Assembly (NCBI GenBank): GCA_938005265.1
Contig: CALLOA010000087.1
Location: 1 to 64,000 of the forward strand
Length of the DNA stretch: 64,000 bases
Direction: 5' to 3'
Source: an uncultured Granulosicoccaceae bacterium
GTDB lineage: Bacteria > Pseudomonadota > Gammaproteobacteria > Granulosicoccales > Granulosicoccaceae
Shown: positions 55,678 to 64,000 of the stretch, piece by piece
How positions within the stretch are numbered: position 1 is the stretch's first letter
How the letters are laid out: each line of letters opens with the position of its first letter
Position numbers and translations under genes: made by a program
The notes under the pieces: model-generated
The model's input: the letters and a program-made list of their open reading frames with translations, nothing else
The model's database searches: none
Told to the model about the DNA's origin: nothing

Positions 55678-56516
55678 CTGTTCTGGATGCTGCCGTTATA
55701 CGTGAATCGTTCGGTGTCCACATGCCAGCGGGTCAGGGTGATAATTGCCGGTTTGAGCTATTTGCTGAATTACCTTCAACCAACCGCTATCTGATGGAAT
55801 ATGCGCGTAATCACGCGGATGATGTCGGGCCGCTGCGTTTGTGTGCCACAGCAGTACAAACCTCCGGAGTTGGGCGGCGCGGTTCGGATTGGGTCTCCGG
55901 GCCTGATTGCATTACTTTTTCCATACTGCAGGTACTGCCGCTGGGTGCTCAGCAGATCGCCGGGCTCAGTCTGGTAACGGGTTTGGCCATTGCTGATGCG
56001 CTGCAGTCCTTTTGTGATGAAAAGCTGCAACTGAAATGGCCAAATGATTTGATGGTGGGATCACGTAAGTTGTGTGGTGTACTGACTGAACTGCCACAGT
56101 TAAATGATCAGAAGGCGACCATTGTGACTGGAATCGGGGTTAACTATCGACATGATTCACATCATCAACTGATTGAGCGGCCCTATACTACGCTGCTCGA
56201 TCTGATGACCAGTGGCAATAGCGCCGACAGAATACTTACCACTCGTGAAGAGCTAATCGGGCAGATCGCTGCCACCGTCATTCAGGCACATGGGCAATTT
56301 GCCAGCAAGGGTTGGGAATTTTTCGCTAGCGATTTCCAGTCACGGGACTACCTCAACGGGAAATCAGTCAGGGTGGAGCAGGGCAAGGATTTTATTTTTG
56401 GTATTGCACGCGGTGTCGATGCGGGTGGTGCATTAAAGCTGGAAGTCGATGGGGAAATCCGCAGCTATGCTGCAGGCGAAGTCACGATCGGACACCAGGG
56501 TTTACAGGAAAACTAG
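55674..56516 (+). CDS. birA: Biotin--[biotin carboxyl-carrier protein] ligase, lacking the HTH domain
   Basis: 280 residues. Motifs: SGVGRRGSDWVS (biotin-AMP loop, GRGRRGR variant), LKWPNDLMVGSRKLCGVL and TGIGVNY. The N-terminal DNA-binding domain of the E. coli type is absent, so it should not act as the biotin-operon repressor. It joins biotin to carboxylase subunits in the cytoplasm. It overlaps the M61 gene and is followed by coaX after eight bases. Confidence 0.92.
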   Translation: MTVLDAAVIRESFGVHMPAGQGDNCRFELFAELPSTNRYLMEYARNHADDVGPLRLCATAVQTSGVGRRGSDWVSGPDCITFSILQVLPLGAQQIAGLSLVTGLAIADALQSFCDEKLQLKWPNDLMVGSRKLCGVLTELPQLNDQKATIVTGIGVNYRHDSHHQLIERPYTTLLDLMTSGNSADRILTTREELIGQIAATVIQAHGQFASKGWEFFASDFQSRDYLNGKSVRVEQGKDFIFGIARGVDAGGALKLEVDGEIRSYAAGEVTIGHQGLQEN

Positions 56517-56523
56517 ATTTTCA

Positions 56524-57276
56524 GTGAATATATACATTGATATTGGCAATTCGCGTATCAAGAGCGCAACCGTTGTCGATGGTGAGCTTTCTTCCTTGCC
56601 GCCGGTGCCGTGGCAGGATACTGATCTTGCGCTAACGTTTAGTGATCTGTGGGCCGATTTAAACCCGCAGCGCATAGTCGCTTGTAATGTTGCCGGTGAC
56701 AAGGTTGTTCCCACGCTAAAAAGCTGGTGCACAGACAAGCAGGGACTGGAGCTTGAAGTGATTTCAACGCTAGCGGAATTCTCAGGTGGGTCTGTGCGAT
56801 TACGCAATGGCTACGATGAGCCAACCAGGCTGGGCACGGATCGCTGGGCCGCCATGATTGGAGCCCGGGCGCATTACCCGGGCGCGCTCTGTGTCATTGA
56901 TTCCGGCACTGCAACGACAGTCGATCTGATAGATGCCAATGGCCAGCATCTGGGTGGTGCGATTCTGCCCGGCGTGTACACCATGCGACGTTCACTGGGG
57001 AAATACACGGCCGCACTTTTTACCGCCAGCGGGGAGATGAAACCATTTTCCACCGACACTGCAGCAGGCATAGCTGGTGGGACAGGTTATGCGTCAGCAG
57101 GTGCAATTGATCGTATGATTCTGGAATCAAAGCAGCGTGTCGACAATGTAACGACGGTTTTCACCGGTGGTGAGGCCAGCATTATCCAGCCCTTTCTGCA
57201 GCACGACGCCATAGTTGACGAGCAATTAGTGCTTAAAGGCGTCGCTGTCATGGCCCAACAAACAAATAAGCGGTAA
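56524..57276 (+). CDS. coaX: Type III pantothenate kinase
   Basis: 250 residues from GTG 56524. Motifs: VNIYIDIGNSRIKSA (phosphate 1 loop), RLGTDRWAAMIGA, VIDSGTATTVDLID and GGAILPGVYTMRRSL. It catalyses the first step of coenzyme A synthesis. CoaX does not use the usual CoaA feedback inhibition by CoA. A frame extending further upstream runs into birA and is not used. birA-coaX is a common gene pair. Confidence 0.95.
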   Translation: MNIYIDIGNSRIKSATVVDGELSSLPPVPWQDTDLALTFSDLWADLNPQRIVACNVAGDKVVPTLKSWCTDKQGLELEVISTLAEFSGGSVRLRNGYDEPTRLGTDRWAAMIGARAHYPGALCVIDSGTATTVDLIDANGQHLGGAILPGVYTMRRSLGKYTAALFTASGEMKPFSTDTAAGIAGGTGYASAGAIDRMILESKQRVDNVTTVFTGGEASIIQPFLQHDAIVDEQLVLKGVAVMAQQTNKR

Positions 57277-57293
57277 CAACTGGCAATTGGCAA

Positions 57294-57322
57294 TTGATTT
57301 GCAACGATAAACGACCTAAACT
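57294..57322 (+). promoter_or_regulatory. Candidate sigma-70 promoter of the tRNA-Thr gene
   Basis: TTGATT (57294-57299) and TAAACT (57317-57322) are spaced by 17 bp and lie about 36 bp before the tRNA start. The sequence match is modest. Confidence 0.4.
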
Positions 57323-57358
57323 TCAGTTTCTGTCGGGCTAATCCAAGCCAGACAACAG

Positions 57359-57434
<76 letters not shown>

Positions 57435-57731
57435 TATTTTTTTCGTCTACATCTCGTTCCACACCCCGTTTTTGCGAATTGGCAGGATCTGCAACCCGGA
57501 GCTAACCTTTTCCAGGGTTTGTACTGCTCTTGCAGATATATGCTGGTTTCTCGCTGGATTGTCGAGTTCTCATAAGACAGCCATACTTTTGGCTAGTGTG
57601 TATTGCTAATCTGCTGTCGTCAGCGTAGTTTCAAGTGACTAGACATTGAAGAAGGTTTAGATGCGCTGGCGTTGTCCGGGTAATTAATATTGCACCGTGC
57701 AGGGCTGGAGTTTTATTTCACAGGAGTTGTT

Positions 57732-58754
57732 ATGACACCCGCACACCGTTCTCACTTTTTCGTCAGCTTTTTTTCTCTCACCTTTGTATTGCTTGCCAGT
57801 TGTGGTGGTGGCTCCTCTGGAGGTTCCACTAATGATTTAATGGAGGATTCCAGCCCTGCAGTTTCACCCGTCATGGATGCGGGAGGCTCTGGTGCTTCTG
57901 AGAATTCACAAATGGGTGCAGAAAACGGTGAGTCAGAAGGCGCTGAAGTTGTCGTTACTGAAAACAGTGACGCCACGCCCGAGCCTCCTGTCGAATCTGA
58001 ACCCTCTGGCAGCCCAAGCAACTCAGGCACAATTTCCGGCAATGTACTCCAGTTCGGGGTCGTTGATGTTGAATATTCGCCGGGGTTTGACCAAACCTCT
58101 CTATCTGCCGGTTTCTTTGGAGCTAACTTGCCTGTCAATGCTGATCAGCTTGCCTCCCAATTTTTACCTGATGAGGATGTGTGCTCGGTTGTTGATCTGG
58201 ATATTGTTGATGATTCTGGCGATTTTGAGATTCCGGATGTTCTTGACCAGGTTGAGTCACTGAGCGCAGGGGAAGTCATACCCTTCACCTCGCCGTCAGG
58301 TAGCTTTGCCGAACTCACGCAAGTGCAAGCTTTCGGGTTTACATTCTATCAACTGGGTGATGATGTGGATTCTGTGCCCGGCTCCATCCCTGCGGGGCTT
58401 GAGTTCAGTATTCCCGGGGATGAATTCGCCGCATTCAACAACATTCCCGTATCAGTGCCTGAGCCACTTCAAGTTACAACGCCGACCCCGGGTCAGCCTG
58501 TCAGTGCCGATACCGTGTTTACCTGGAGCCGTGGTAACTCTGAATCCGCGCGACTCAGTATCAGTCTGTTCAGCGCCAGAATCAGTGTAGATTGTGAGGT
58601 CATTGATGATGGGCAATTCGAATTTCCAATCGATGTTCGGGCCGAGCTAGGTGATGATTTTCAATCGCTGTTTGCCACTATCAGTCGCGAAGACAGACGT
58701 GTATTTCAGAATGGCTCGTCAGTATTGTTTGTCACAAGTAGTTCTGATCAATAG
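57732..58754 (+). CDS. Lipoprotein, unknown function
   Basis: 340 residues from ATG 57732 (GGAG ahead). The lipobox LLASC is followed by Gly/Ser-rich then acidic low-complexity sequence to about residue 105. The rest has no motif that I recognise, with VVDLDIVDDSGDFEIPDV, SAGLEFSIPGDEF and TPTPGQPVSADTVFTWSRG, the last like a Fn3/Ig-type domain edge. Likely surface or periplasmic. It stands alone between tRNA-Thr and the DUF1989 gene. Confidence 0.75.
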   Translation: MTPAHRSHFFVSFFSLTFVLLASCGGGSSGGSTNDLMEDSSPAVSPVMDAGGSGASENSQMGAENGESEGAEVVVTENSDATPEPPVESEPSGSPSNSGTISGNVLQFGVVDVEYSPGFDQTSLSAGFFGANLPVNADQLASQFLPDEDVCSVVDLDIVDDSGDFEIPDVLDQVESLSAGEVIPFTSPSGSFAELTQVQAFGFTFYQLGDDVDSVPGSIPAGLEFSIPGDEFAAFNNIPVSVPEPLQVTTPTPGQPVSADTVFTWSRGNSESARLSISLFSARISVDCEVIDDGQFEFPIDVRAELGDDFQSLFATISREDRRVFQNGSSVLFVTSSSDQ

Positions 58755-58781
58755 TCAAAGTTAGTTGGAATCAAAGACTCT

Positions 58782-58804
58782 CCCCGGCTTTTCACATGCC
58801 GGGG
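58782..58804 (+). terminator. Hairpin after the lipoprotein gene
   Basis: CCCCGGC and GCCGGGG form a 7-bp stem with a 9-base loop, 27 bp after the stop. No T-run follows, so it is a weak or factor-dependent terminator. Confidence 0.5.
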
Positions 58805-58876
58805 TGGCTCCTTCCCTGTTTATACCTCCTTCCCTTTTGTGATAGCTTCCTAAAGAAATAAGGTTAAGGAAAGATT

Positions 58877-59503
58877 ATGGCAAAGAGCAAGTCTCAGGCT
58901 GGCAAACCCGGTAAAAAGGAAGTATTTAAAATCCCGGCGAGACACGCCAGAGCAGTGCTGGTGAGGAAGCGTCAGCATATCAAGGTAATCAATACACACG
59001 GCACACAGGTGGTTGATTGCTGGGCGTTGAATGCCGATAACATGACTGAGTTTATGTCTATGGAGCATTGTCGTGTGTCGTTGGAGCGTGTGACTCCCAA
59101 GAAGGGCAATTCCATGGTGACCAATCGGCGCAGGCCTATTTTGAAGATTATGGAGGATTCCGCGCCCGGCACTCACGACACACTGCTGGCGGCTTGTGAT
59201 CGTTATCGCTACGAATTACTCGGTTGCAAGGAGTACCATCGCAACTGTACTGACAATTTCTGGGAAGCCATGGTGGCGGCGGGATACAAACCGGTTGAAC
59301 TGCCATCACCTTTTAACTTGTGGCAGAACACACCCGTGGAGGCCGACGGTAGTATCAAACCGCACCCGCCAGTTACAAAAAAGGGTGACTACATTGTCTT
59401 CCGTGCTGAAATGGATTTGGTGATCTGCCTGTCAGCATGCCCTCAGGATGTCACTGCAATTTGTGGTAACAAGCCTCGTACTGCTCACTTTGAAGTCTAC
59501 TGA
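58877..59503 (+). CDS. DUF1989 / urea carboxylase-associated family protein
   Basis: 208 residues. The family core IKVINTHGTQVVDCWALNADNMTEFMSMEHCRVSL and the late VFRAEMDLVICLSACPQDVTAICGN fit DUF1989 proteins, found next to urea carboxylase and amine-catabolism genes. The conserved Cys and His residues suggest metal binding. It may process an aminomethyl or carbamoyl intermediate; this is inference from family context. An AAGGA ribosome site precedes the ATG. Its 3-prime end overlaps the convergent TMADH-like gene by seven bases. Confidence 0.85.
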   Translation: MAKSKSQAGKPGKKEVFKIPARHARAVLVRKRQHIKVINTHGTQVVDCWALNADNMTEFMSMEHCRVSLERVTPKKGNSMVTNRRRPILKIMEDSAPGTHDTLLAACDRYRYELLGCKEYHRNCTDNFWEAMVAAGYKPVELPSPFNLWQNTPVEADGSIKPHPPVTKKGDYIVFRAEMDLVICLSACPQDVTAICGNKPRTAHFEVY

Positions 59504-61557
59504 TGGTCTGGCCATGTTGCCAACGGCAGGTCGCGAAGCGGGGCTCTGATTTTATTAGTGCTGCTAAGTTCGATAGCAGCTTTGTAACCACTGTAGACAG
59601 CTGTCGCGATCAAACCGGGTGCATGGCAGTCGCCTATTGTTATCACCCGGTTATTTGCATATTCCGGTCTGGATTGCCTGAGTAGATTCTGTAGCTGAGT
59701 GTACAGCTCATCATTGGGAGAGCGCCGTGTTAACGGTACGATCCAGTCGATTTCGACAGTGGTAGGTTTTTCAGAGTACACGCAAGTGACAGTTGCTGAA
59801 TTGCTATCGCAGCTATGCAACGTGTGGTTGGTTAAAATCGTTGCCCCGGAATTGTATAACTCAACGTTGTTCGCGTACTGCTCGTTGGTTCGTTCACCCC
59901 AGCTACAGATTCGACCTTCAGGGCACACAATGGTGACAGTGGCGCCCGCAGCCTGCAGTTTTTTGGCAAGCAGTGGGCCGAGGTAGTAATGGTCGTCATC
60001 AAAGATCAGGTAACGACCCGCAATTTTGTGAGTGTCTTGCAGAAGCGCATCAGCTGAAATGACATTTTTATTGTCATGCCCGGCAAATGGTTCTTGTAGT
60101 GACCGCCCGATGCCGTCAGTCGTCCAGTCAGCGCCTGTCGCCAGGAGCACATAGTCAGCCTTGCAGTCCATGACATCATCCGCTGTCATCATGCTATCCG
60201 GGAACAAGCCGACTTTGTGATTCTTTCTTAGTTGCGTTAATCGCCAGTCACGAACACGGGCCCATTCCGAAAGCCCCGGTAAGCGGCTTTCAAAAGTAAC
60301 GCGCCCTCCCGGTGTTTTTCTGGCTTCAGCCAGCATCACTTCAAATCCACGTTCGCCCAATACTCTGGCAGCTTCCAGTCCTGCAGGGCCTGCGCCCACT
60401 ATAAGTGCTTTGTTCTCTTTTGCTGAGTTGCCGGTTTGGTGTATCACTTCAGGGTGCCAGCCTCTGCGCCATTCCTCACCGAAGGTGGGGTTCTGAGTAC
60501 AACGCAAGGATACGCCGATAGAGTCGTGCGCATAGCAAACGTTGCAGCCTATGCATTCACGAATATCGTCCAGTCGGCCCTCCTTAATTTTGTTGGGCAT
60601 AAACGGGTCGGCGATTGATGGTCTTGCTGCTCCAATCAAATCCTGTTTACCCTTTTTTATCATCGACACCATTGTGTCGGGTGAGGTATAACGCCCGACA
60701 CACACCACCGGTTTTGTCGTCAGGCTGCGAGCACGTGCTGCATGATTTGCAACAACACCTTCGCCGTGAAACCTTGAGGCTGCCATTTCTACATCATAGT
60801 CATTGACTGTCAGATCCCACAGGTCGGGAAGGTCGGCCAGTTGTGCAAAGGCATCGTAGGATTCGCTGTCGTCAAGATCTACGCTGAAACGCGTTGCCAC
60901 TGCTGCTTTGCCGGCAACAGCCTCCAGCGTAATTTCAATTAGCTCGCGAGTCAGGCGCAAACGGTTAGTTAGAGAGCCGCCGTATTCATCAGTGCGGGTG
61001 TTGGTTTTTGCGTCGAGAAATTCGGCCAACAGATATTCATGAGTGGCGTAGACATACACAATATCGAAGCCCGCAGTCACGGCCCTTTTTGCGGCATCTC
61101 GATGCCAGCATTTGATATTGTCTATGTCTCTGCGATCAATGCGTTTGCTTTGTAGTGGTTCAAAGCCGTCAGGTGAGGGGGTGCTTTGCAATCCAATAGC
61201 TGGCAACCTTGTATCATGATTGGCAACGGAACTTCCGCCTACCCATAATTCAACTCCCGCCAGTGCACCGTGTGCATGAACGGCGTCCGTCATCAGCGCG
61301 TTGGCACGGATATCATCGTTATCCCAGAGAGTGGCAAATGGAAATGAGGAATCATCCGAGCTGGGGTGGATTGAGCAGTACTCGGTACAAACCACGCCCC
61401 ATCCACCTTCGGCCTTGATGCCGCGCATGGCGGCCAGCGTGTGTGGGCGTTGGCGTCCCATGCCGGTACAGTGAGGTACCTGATAAAAACGGTTTGGCGC
61501 TATAACGGGGCCGATGGCAACTGGTTCGAACAGTACGTCATATCGTGGGTCGCGCAT
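59497..61557 (-). CDS. Trimethylamine dehydrogenase-like iron-sulfur flavoprotein
   Basis: 686 residues, colinear with TMADH from its first residues (MRDPRYDVLFEPVAIGP, NRFYQVPHC). C30 matches the Cys that links covalently to FMN, and the 4Fe-4S ligands are in ECIGCNVC and RCTQNP. The C-terminal half is the FAD/ADP-binding region (ALIVGAGPAGLEAARVLGERG). From my recall of TMADH, Y60 of the amine cage is kept, but Trp264 is lost by a short deletion and Trp355 is Asp. That Asp is the residue reported for histamine dehydrogenase, so the substrate is probably not trimethylamine. It oxidises an amine in the cytoplasm. It is divergent from the second Rieske gene. Confidence 0.9.
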   Translation of the reverse strand: MRDPRYDVLFEPVAIGPVIAPNRFYQVPHCTGMGRQRPHTLAAMRGIKAEGGWGVVCTEYCSIHPSSDDSSFPFATLWDNDDIRANALMTDAVHAHGALAGVELWVGGSSVANHDTRLPAIGLQSTPSPDGFEPLQSKRIDRRDIDNIKCWHRDAAKRAVTAGFDIVYVYATHEYLLAEFLDAKTNTRTDEYGGSLTNRLRLTRELIEITLEAVAGKAAVATRFSVDLDDSESYDAFAQLADLPDLWDLTVNDYDVEMAASRFHGEGVVANHAARARSLTTKPVVCVGRYTSPDTMVSMIKKGKQDLIGAARPSIADPFMPNKIKEGRLDDIRECIGCNVCYAHDSIGVSLRCTQNPTFGEEWRRGWHPEVIHQTGNSAKENKALIVGAGPAGLEAARVLGERGFEVMLAEARKTPGGRVTFESRLPGLSEWARVRDWRLTQLRKNHKVGLFPDSMMTADDVMDCKADYVLLATGADWTTDGIGRSLQEPFAGHDNKNVISADALLQDTHKIAGRYLIFDDDHYYLGPLLAKKLQAAGATVTIVCPEGRICSWGERTNEQYANNVELYNSGATILTNHTLHSCDSNSATVTCVYSEKPTTVEIDWIVPLTRRSPNDELYTQLQNLLRQSRPEYANNRVITIGDCHAPGLIATAVYSGYKAAIELSSTNKIRAPLRDLPLATWPDHQ

Positions 61558-61662
61558 CAGTTAAAACGGCTTTTGCGTTAGCATTGTGGTGATTATACAA
61601 TCAGCTGGAAGCTGGGGAACTTACTAGATTTTTTGCATCCAGTGTCGTGCCGCGTCGCTTTT

Positions 61663-61692
61663 GAAACGGTTCGCAATGAAACTGTTCGCAAT
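61663..61692. repeat. Two tandem 15-bp units
   Basis: GAAACGGTTCGCAAT and GAAACTGTTCGCAAT follow directly, differing at one base, in the divergent spacer before the second Rieske gene (start 61722). Confidence 0.85.
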
Positions 61693-61721
61693 CATAGGGC
61701 CTTAAATCAGCTGGAGCAAAC

Positions 61722-62903
61722 ATGTCAGGAATCAGTGCCAACAGCCAGAAAAATGAAAGCGATCTCCTGCCGCGCTGGACTTACCAGTCCGAGCAATTTC
61801 TGCAGCTGGAAATTGAGTATCTGTTTCGTCGCCACTGGATGTTGGTGGGGCACATCAGTGATGTGCCTGAGCCGGGAGATTATCTGACGTTTGATGCCTT
61901 TGACGAGCAGGTGCTGGTGATTCGTGGTCGCGATAATGAATTACGTGCCTTTCATAATTTGTGCAGGCATCGAGGCGGCCGGGTCATGGCGGGTGAGGCC
62001 GGTAAATGCCGTGGTGCCATTACCTGCCCTTTTCATGGTTGGAGTTACGATTTCAATGGCAAGTTACTAAACGTACCTTCAATTGAAACGTTCAAGGATC
62101 TGGATGTCGATTCAATTTCGCTTGCCGGTGTTGAACTTGAAATCTGGTTTGGATTCTTGTTTATCCGTCTTGAAGCAGGTGGCCCGTCCATTGCCGAAGA
62201 ACTTGCCCCATTAGCTTCCGAAGTCGCGTTGTATCAGCCAGAAAATTTGCAGCCACTGCTGCCAGCATCAACAGAAATCAAACCCTTCAACTGGAAGTGC
62301 ATTCACGATATTGATAATGAAGGTTACCACGTGCCTGTTGGCCATCCCTCGCTGGAAGAGCTGTACGGTGGTAATTATCTGGATACCATAGAGCATGGCA
62401 TTATGGTGGCGCGCGCTGGCATAAACGACAAACCTGCACGCGGTTGGAGTGTGCGGCACTACAAAAAGTTATTGCCGGAGTTTCCACATTTACCGGCTGA
62501 TAAACAACGCAGCTGGTTTTATTTAATGTCATACCCTAATCTGATATTCGGTTTCTATCCGGATATGATGGAAATCTATATGACCTTGCCTGAGACGGCT
62601 AATCGCACGCGCTACCTGTCTCGCACTTACGCGCTGCCTGATGATAGGCGTGAGACAAAGGCTTCACGCTACCTGAATTTGCGCATCAATAATGAAACCG
62701 TCGAGGAAGATGATACTTTTGTCGCCTGGTTGCAGCAGGGCATGAAATCTTCGGCGTGGCAGCAACCTCATTTATCCTCTTTGGAGGAGGGGGTTCGCTA
62801 TTTTCACCATTGTATTCAGGCAGCCTTGCCAATCGCCCGTCAGGCAGATGCGCCACCGGAGCATGAAATGGCCGGGTTAAACCAGCAAATGGCCAGAATT
62901 TAG
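61722..62903 (+). CDS. Rieske non-heme iron oxygenase, quaternary-amine type
   Basis: 393 residues. Rieske ligands C81, H83 (CRHRGG) and C102, H105 (CPFHGW). The iron site DIDNEGYHVPVGH gives E200, H203 and H208, the same Glu-x2-His-x4-His spacing as CntA-type carnitine/betaine oxygenases. It is about as long as the first Rieske protein, but the two differ clearly in sequence. Given the TMADH-like and DUF1989 neighbours, it should act on an N-methylated amine. No reductase gene is nearby. Confidence 0.88.
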   Translation: MSGISANSQKNESDLLPRWTYQSEQFLQLEIEYLFRRHWMLVGHISDVPEPGDYLTFDAFDEQVLVIRGRDNELRAFHNLCRHRGGRVMAGEAGKCRGAITCPFHGWSYDFNGKLLNVPSIETFKDLDVDSISLAGVELEIWFGFLFIRLEAGGPSIAEELAPLASEVALYQPENLQPLLPASTEIKPFNWKCIHDIDNEGYHVPVGHPSLEELYGGNYLDTIEHGIMVARAGINDKPARGWSVRHYKKLLPEFPHLPADKQRSWFYLMSYPNLIFGFYPDMMEIYMTLPETANRTRYLSRTYALPDDRRETKASRYLNLRINNETVEEDDTFVAWLQQGMKSSAWQQPHLSSLEEGVRYFHHCIQAALPIARQADAPPEHEMAGLNQQMARI

Positions 62904-63046
62904 TAATAGTTGACCGATAATTGAGAAATGTATCATAGTACTATGCGTTCATATTGCGCCACAAAAATACCATTTTGCTGCTCTGGCTGGCAAAATTTAG
63001 GTAACATTGATTGACAATCGTTGACCCCCTTATCGACTTGGAGAAT

Positions 63047-64000
63047 ATGGTGAAAAAACAAACAACACTTGCTGCATTTTTTGCGGCAGCACTGAGCCAG
63101 GGAGTGCTGGCTGAAGGTACGCTCAATGTTTACAACTGGGGCGAATATATTGGCGAAGAAACGATAGCGAATTTTGAAAAGGAATTCGATATCAAAGTCA
63201 CTTATGATAACTACGATTCCGTTGAAACCGCCGATGCCAAACTGCTGGCAGGTAGCTCGGGCTATGATGTAGTTTCGCATTCCGGCAGTAGTATTGCGCG
63301 ACTGATACCGGCAGGTATTCTGCAACCAATTGACAAGTCTAAACTCGACAACCTGAAGAACATGCGGGCTGATGTGCTGGGTCAATTAAATGCAAGCTGG
63401 GACCCGGGGAATAAATACATAGTTCCCTATATGTGGGGTACTCATGGTGTTACTTACAATGAAGAATTGGTGAAGGCTACTTACCCGGATGCGCCTATCG
63501 GTAGCATGGACCTGATTTTTGATCCCAAACATATGGAACAACTCGCCGAGTGTGGCGTATCGTTTCTGGATTCTCCCAACGATGTTATCCCGATGGCATT
63601 GGCGCATCTGGGCTTAGACCCGAGCTCCACTGACCCGGCAGATTACGAGAAGGTGGGAGACTTACTTGCCACTATTCGTCCCTACATTAAAACTTTTGAT
63701 AACTATGCTTACCAGCGCATGCCTGAAAAAGAATTCTGTGTAGCTGTAACCTGGGGGCCTGATGGCTTGCTGGCAATGTCTGGTGCAGTTGAGGCCAACA
63801 CTGGTGTGGTTCTGGACTTCCAGCTGCCTGAAGGTGAAGGCAAAGCGAACGTCTGGGTTGATGGCTGGGTCATTCCGGCTGATGCCAAGAATGTTGAGAA
63901 CGCACATCTGTTTCTGAACTACATGATGCGCCCGGAAGTTGCGGCAGCGGATACCAATTTTGTCTGGTATGCAACTGCTAATGAAGCGGCCATTCCTTTG
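63047..64000 (+). CDS. Polyamine-type ABC transporter substrate-binding protein (C-terminus outside window)
   Basis: 318 codons are inside the window. A GGAG ribosome site precedes ATG 63047, and a signal peptide (TLAAFFAAALSQGVLAE) precedes the mature start LNVYNWGEYIGEETIANFEKE. This and AKLLAGSSGYDVVSHSGSSIARL and VPYMWGTHGVTYNEELV match PotD/PotF-like spermidine/putrescine binders. It would bind polyamines or a related cation in the periplasm. Permease and ATPase genes would be beyond the window. It lies 143 bp after the Rieske gene. Confidence 0.9.
   Translation, partial: MVKKQTTLAAFFAAALSQGVLAEGTLNVYNWGEYIGEETIANFEKEFDIKVTYDNYDSVETADAKLLAGSSGYDVVSHSGSSIARLIPAGILQPIDKSKLDNLKNMRADVLGQLNASWDPGNKYIVPYMWGTHGVTYNEELVKATYPDAPIGSMDLIFDPKHMEQLAECGVSFLDSPNDVIPMALAHLGLDPSSTDPADYEKVGDLLATIRPYIKTFDNYAYQRMPEKEFCVAVTWGPDGLLAMSGAVEANTGVVLDFQLPEGEGKANVWVDGWVIPADAKNVENAHLFLNYMMRPEVAAADTNFVWYATANEAAIPL

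Overview
The window reads as a chromosomal segment of a free-living, probably marine, heterotrophic gammaproteobacterium. The basis is a bacterial-type glnS, an IbaG-type BolA protein, dtd, a tatABC operon, Uup, an LpxL-like acyltransferase (hence a Gram-negative envelope), many lipoproteins, and a large share of uptake and catabolic genes for small organic acids and amines. Base composition is close to 50% GC by eye. I cannot fix the genus. There is no sign of prophage, insertion sequence, integron or CRISPR array, and no recognisable DNA-binding transcription factor anywhere in the 64 kb.

Layout. 1-7.0 kb: an OmpA-type envelope protein with about five BON-like modules and a long Glu-Pro linker (cut by the window start), an LprI/IalB-like secreted protein, thiamine pyrophosphokinase, threonine aldolase, a DMT-family permease and an LpxL-like acyltransferase. 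7.1-11.1 kb: dtd, tatA, tatB, tatC and gpmI, the last two overlapping. 11.2-19.1 kb: a fatty acid desaturase, a TraB/GumN protein, a 1031-residue ammonium-transporter/PAS/GGDEF/EAL fusion, a JmjC/cupin-4 oxygenase next to a small Tat-exported cysteine-containing protein, and a membrane ClpP-like protease. 19.2-31.4 kb: catabolic genes, namely a carnitine/betaine-type Rieske oxygenase divergent from a class III aminotransferase; a transthyretin-like protein and a ThDP enzyme divergent from an FMN hydroxyacid oxidase and a nitrilase-family hydrolase; then an aldo/keto reductase, a homocysteine methyltransferase family protein and a gamma-glutamyltransferase-like enzyme.

31.9-42.4 kb: a tripartite tricarboxylate transporter (tctC, tctB, tctA) followed by an aspartate-dehydrogenase-like protein, a xylulokinase-like kinase, an HMG-CoA-lyase-like enzyme, a GH43-like beta-propeller and an enolase-superfamily dehydratase. 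Together these look like one sugar-acid or hydroxy-acid pathway. An iron-binding ABC component follows. 42.5-57.4 kb: mostly housekeeping and envelope genes (uup, an orphan protein, ibaG, sixA, two lipoproteins sharing an SH3-like tail, glnS, a lytic transglycosylase, a nitroreductase, an M61 peptidase, birA, coaX, tRNA-Thr). 57.7-64 kb: a lipoprotein, then a second amine-catabolism group (DUF1989 protein, trimethylamine-dehydrogenase-like flavoprotein, second Rieske oxygenase, and a polyamine-type binding protein cut by the window end).

The most interesting points are the ammonium-sensor/c-di-GMP fusion with an NtrC-like inverted repeat just upstream; the TMADH-like enzyme whose amine-cage residues differ from trimethylamine dehydrogenase; the nitrilase / hydroxyacid oxidase / ThDP set that mirrors the logic of the mandelate pathway; and short tandem arrays with a unit near 15 bp but unrelated sequences that recur in at least five intergenic spacers.
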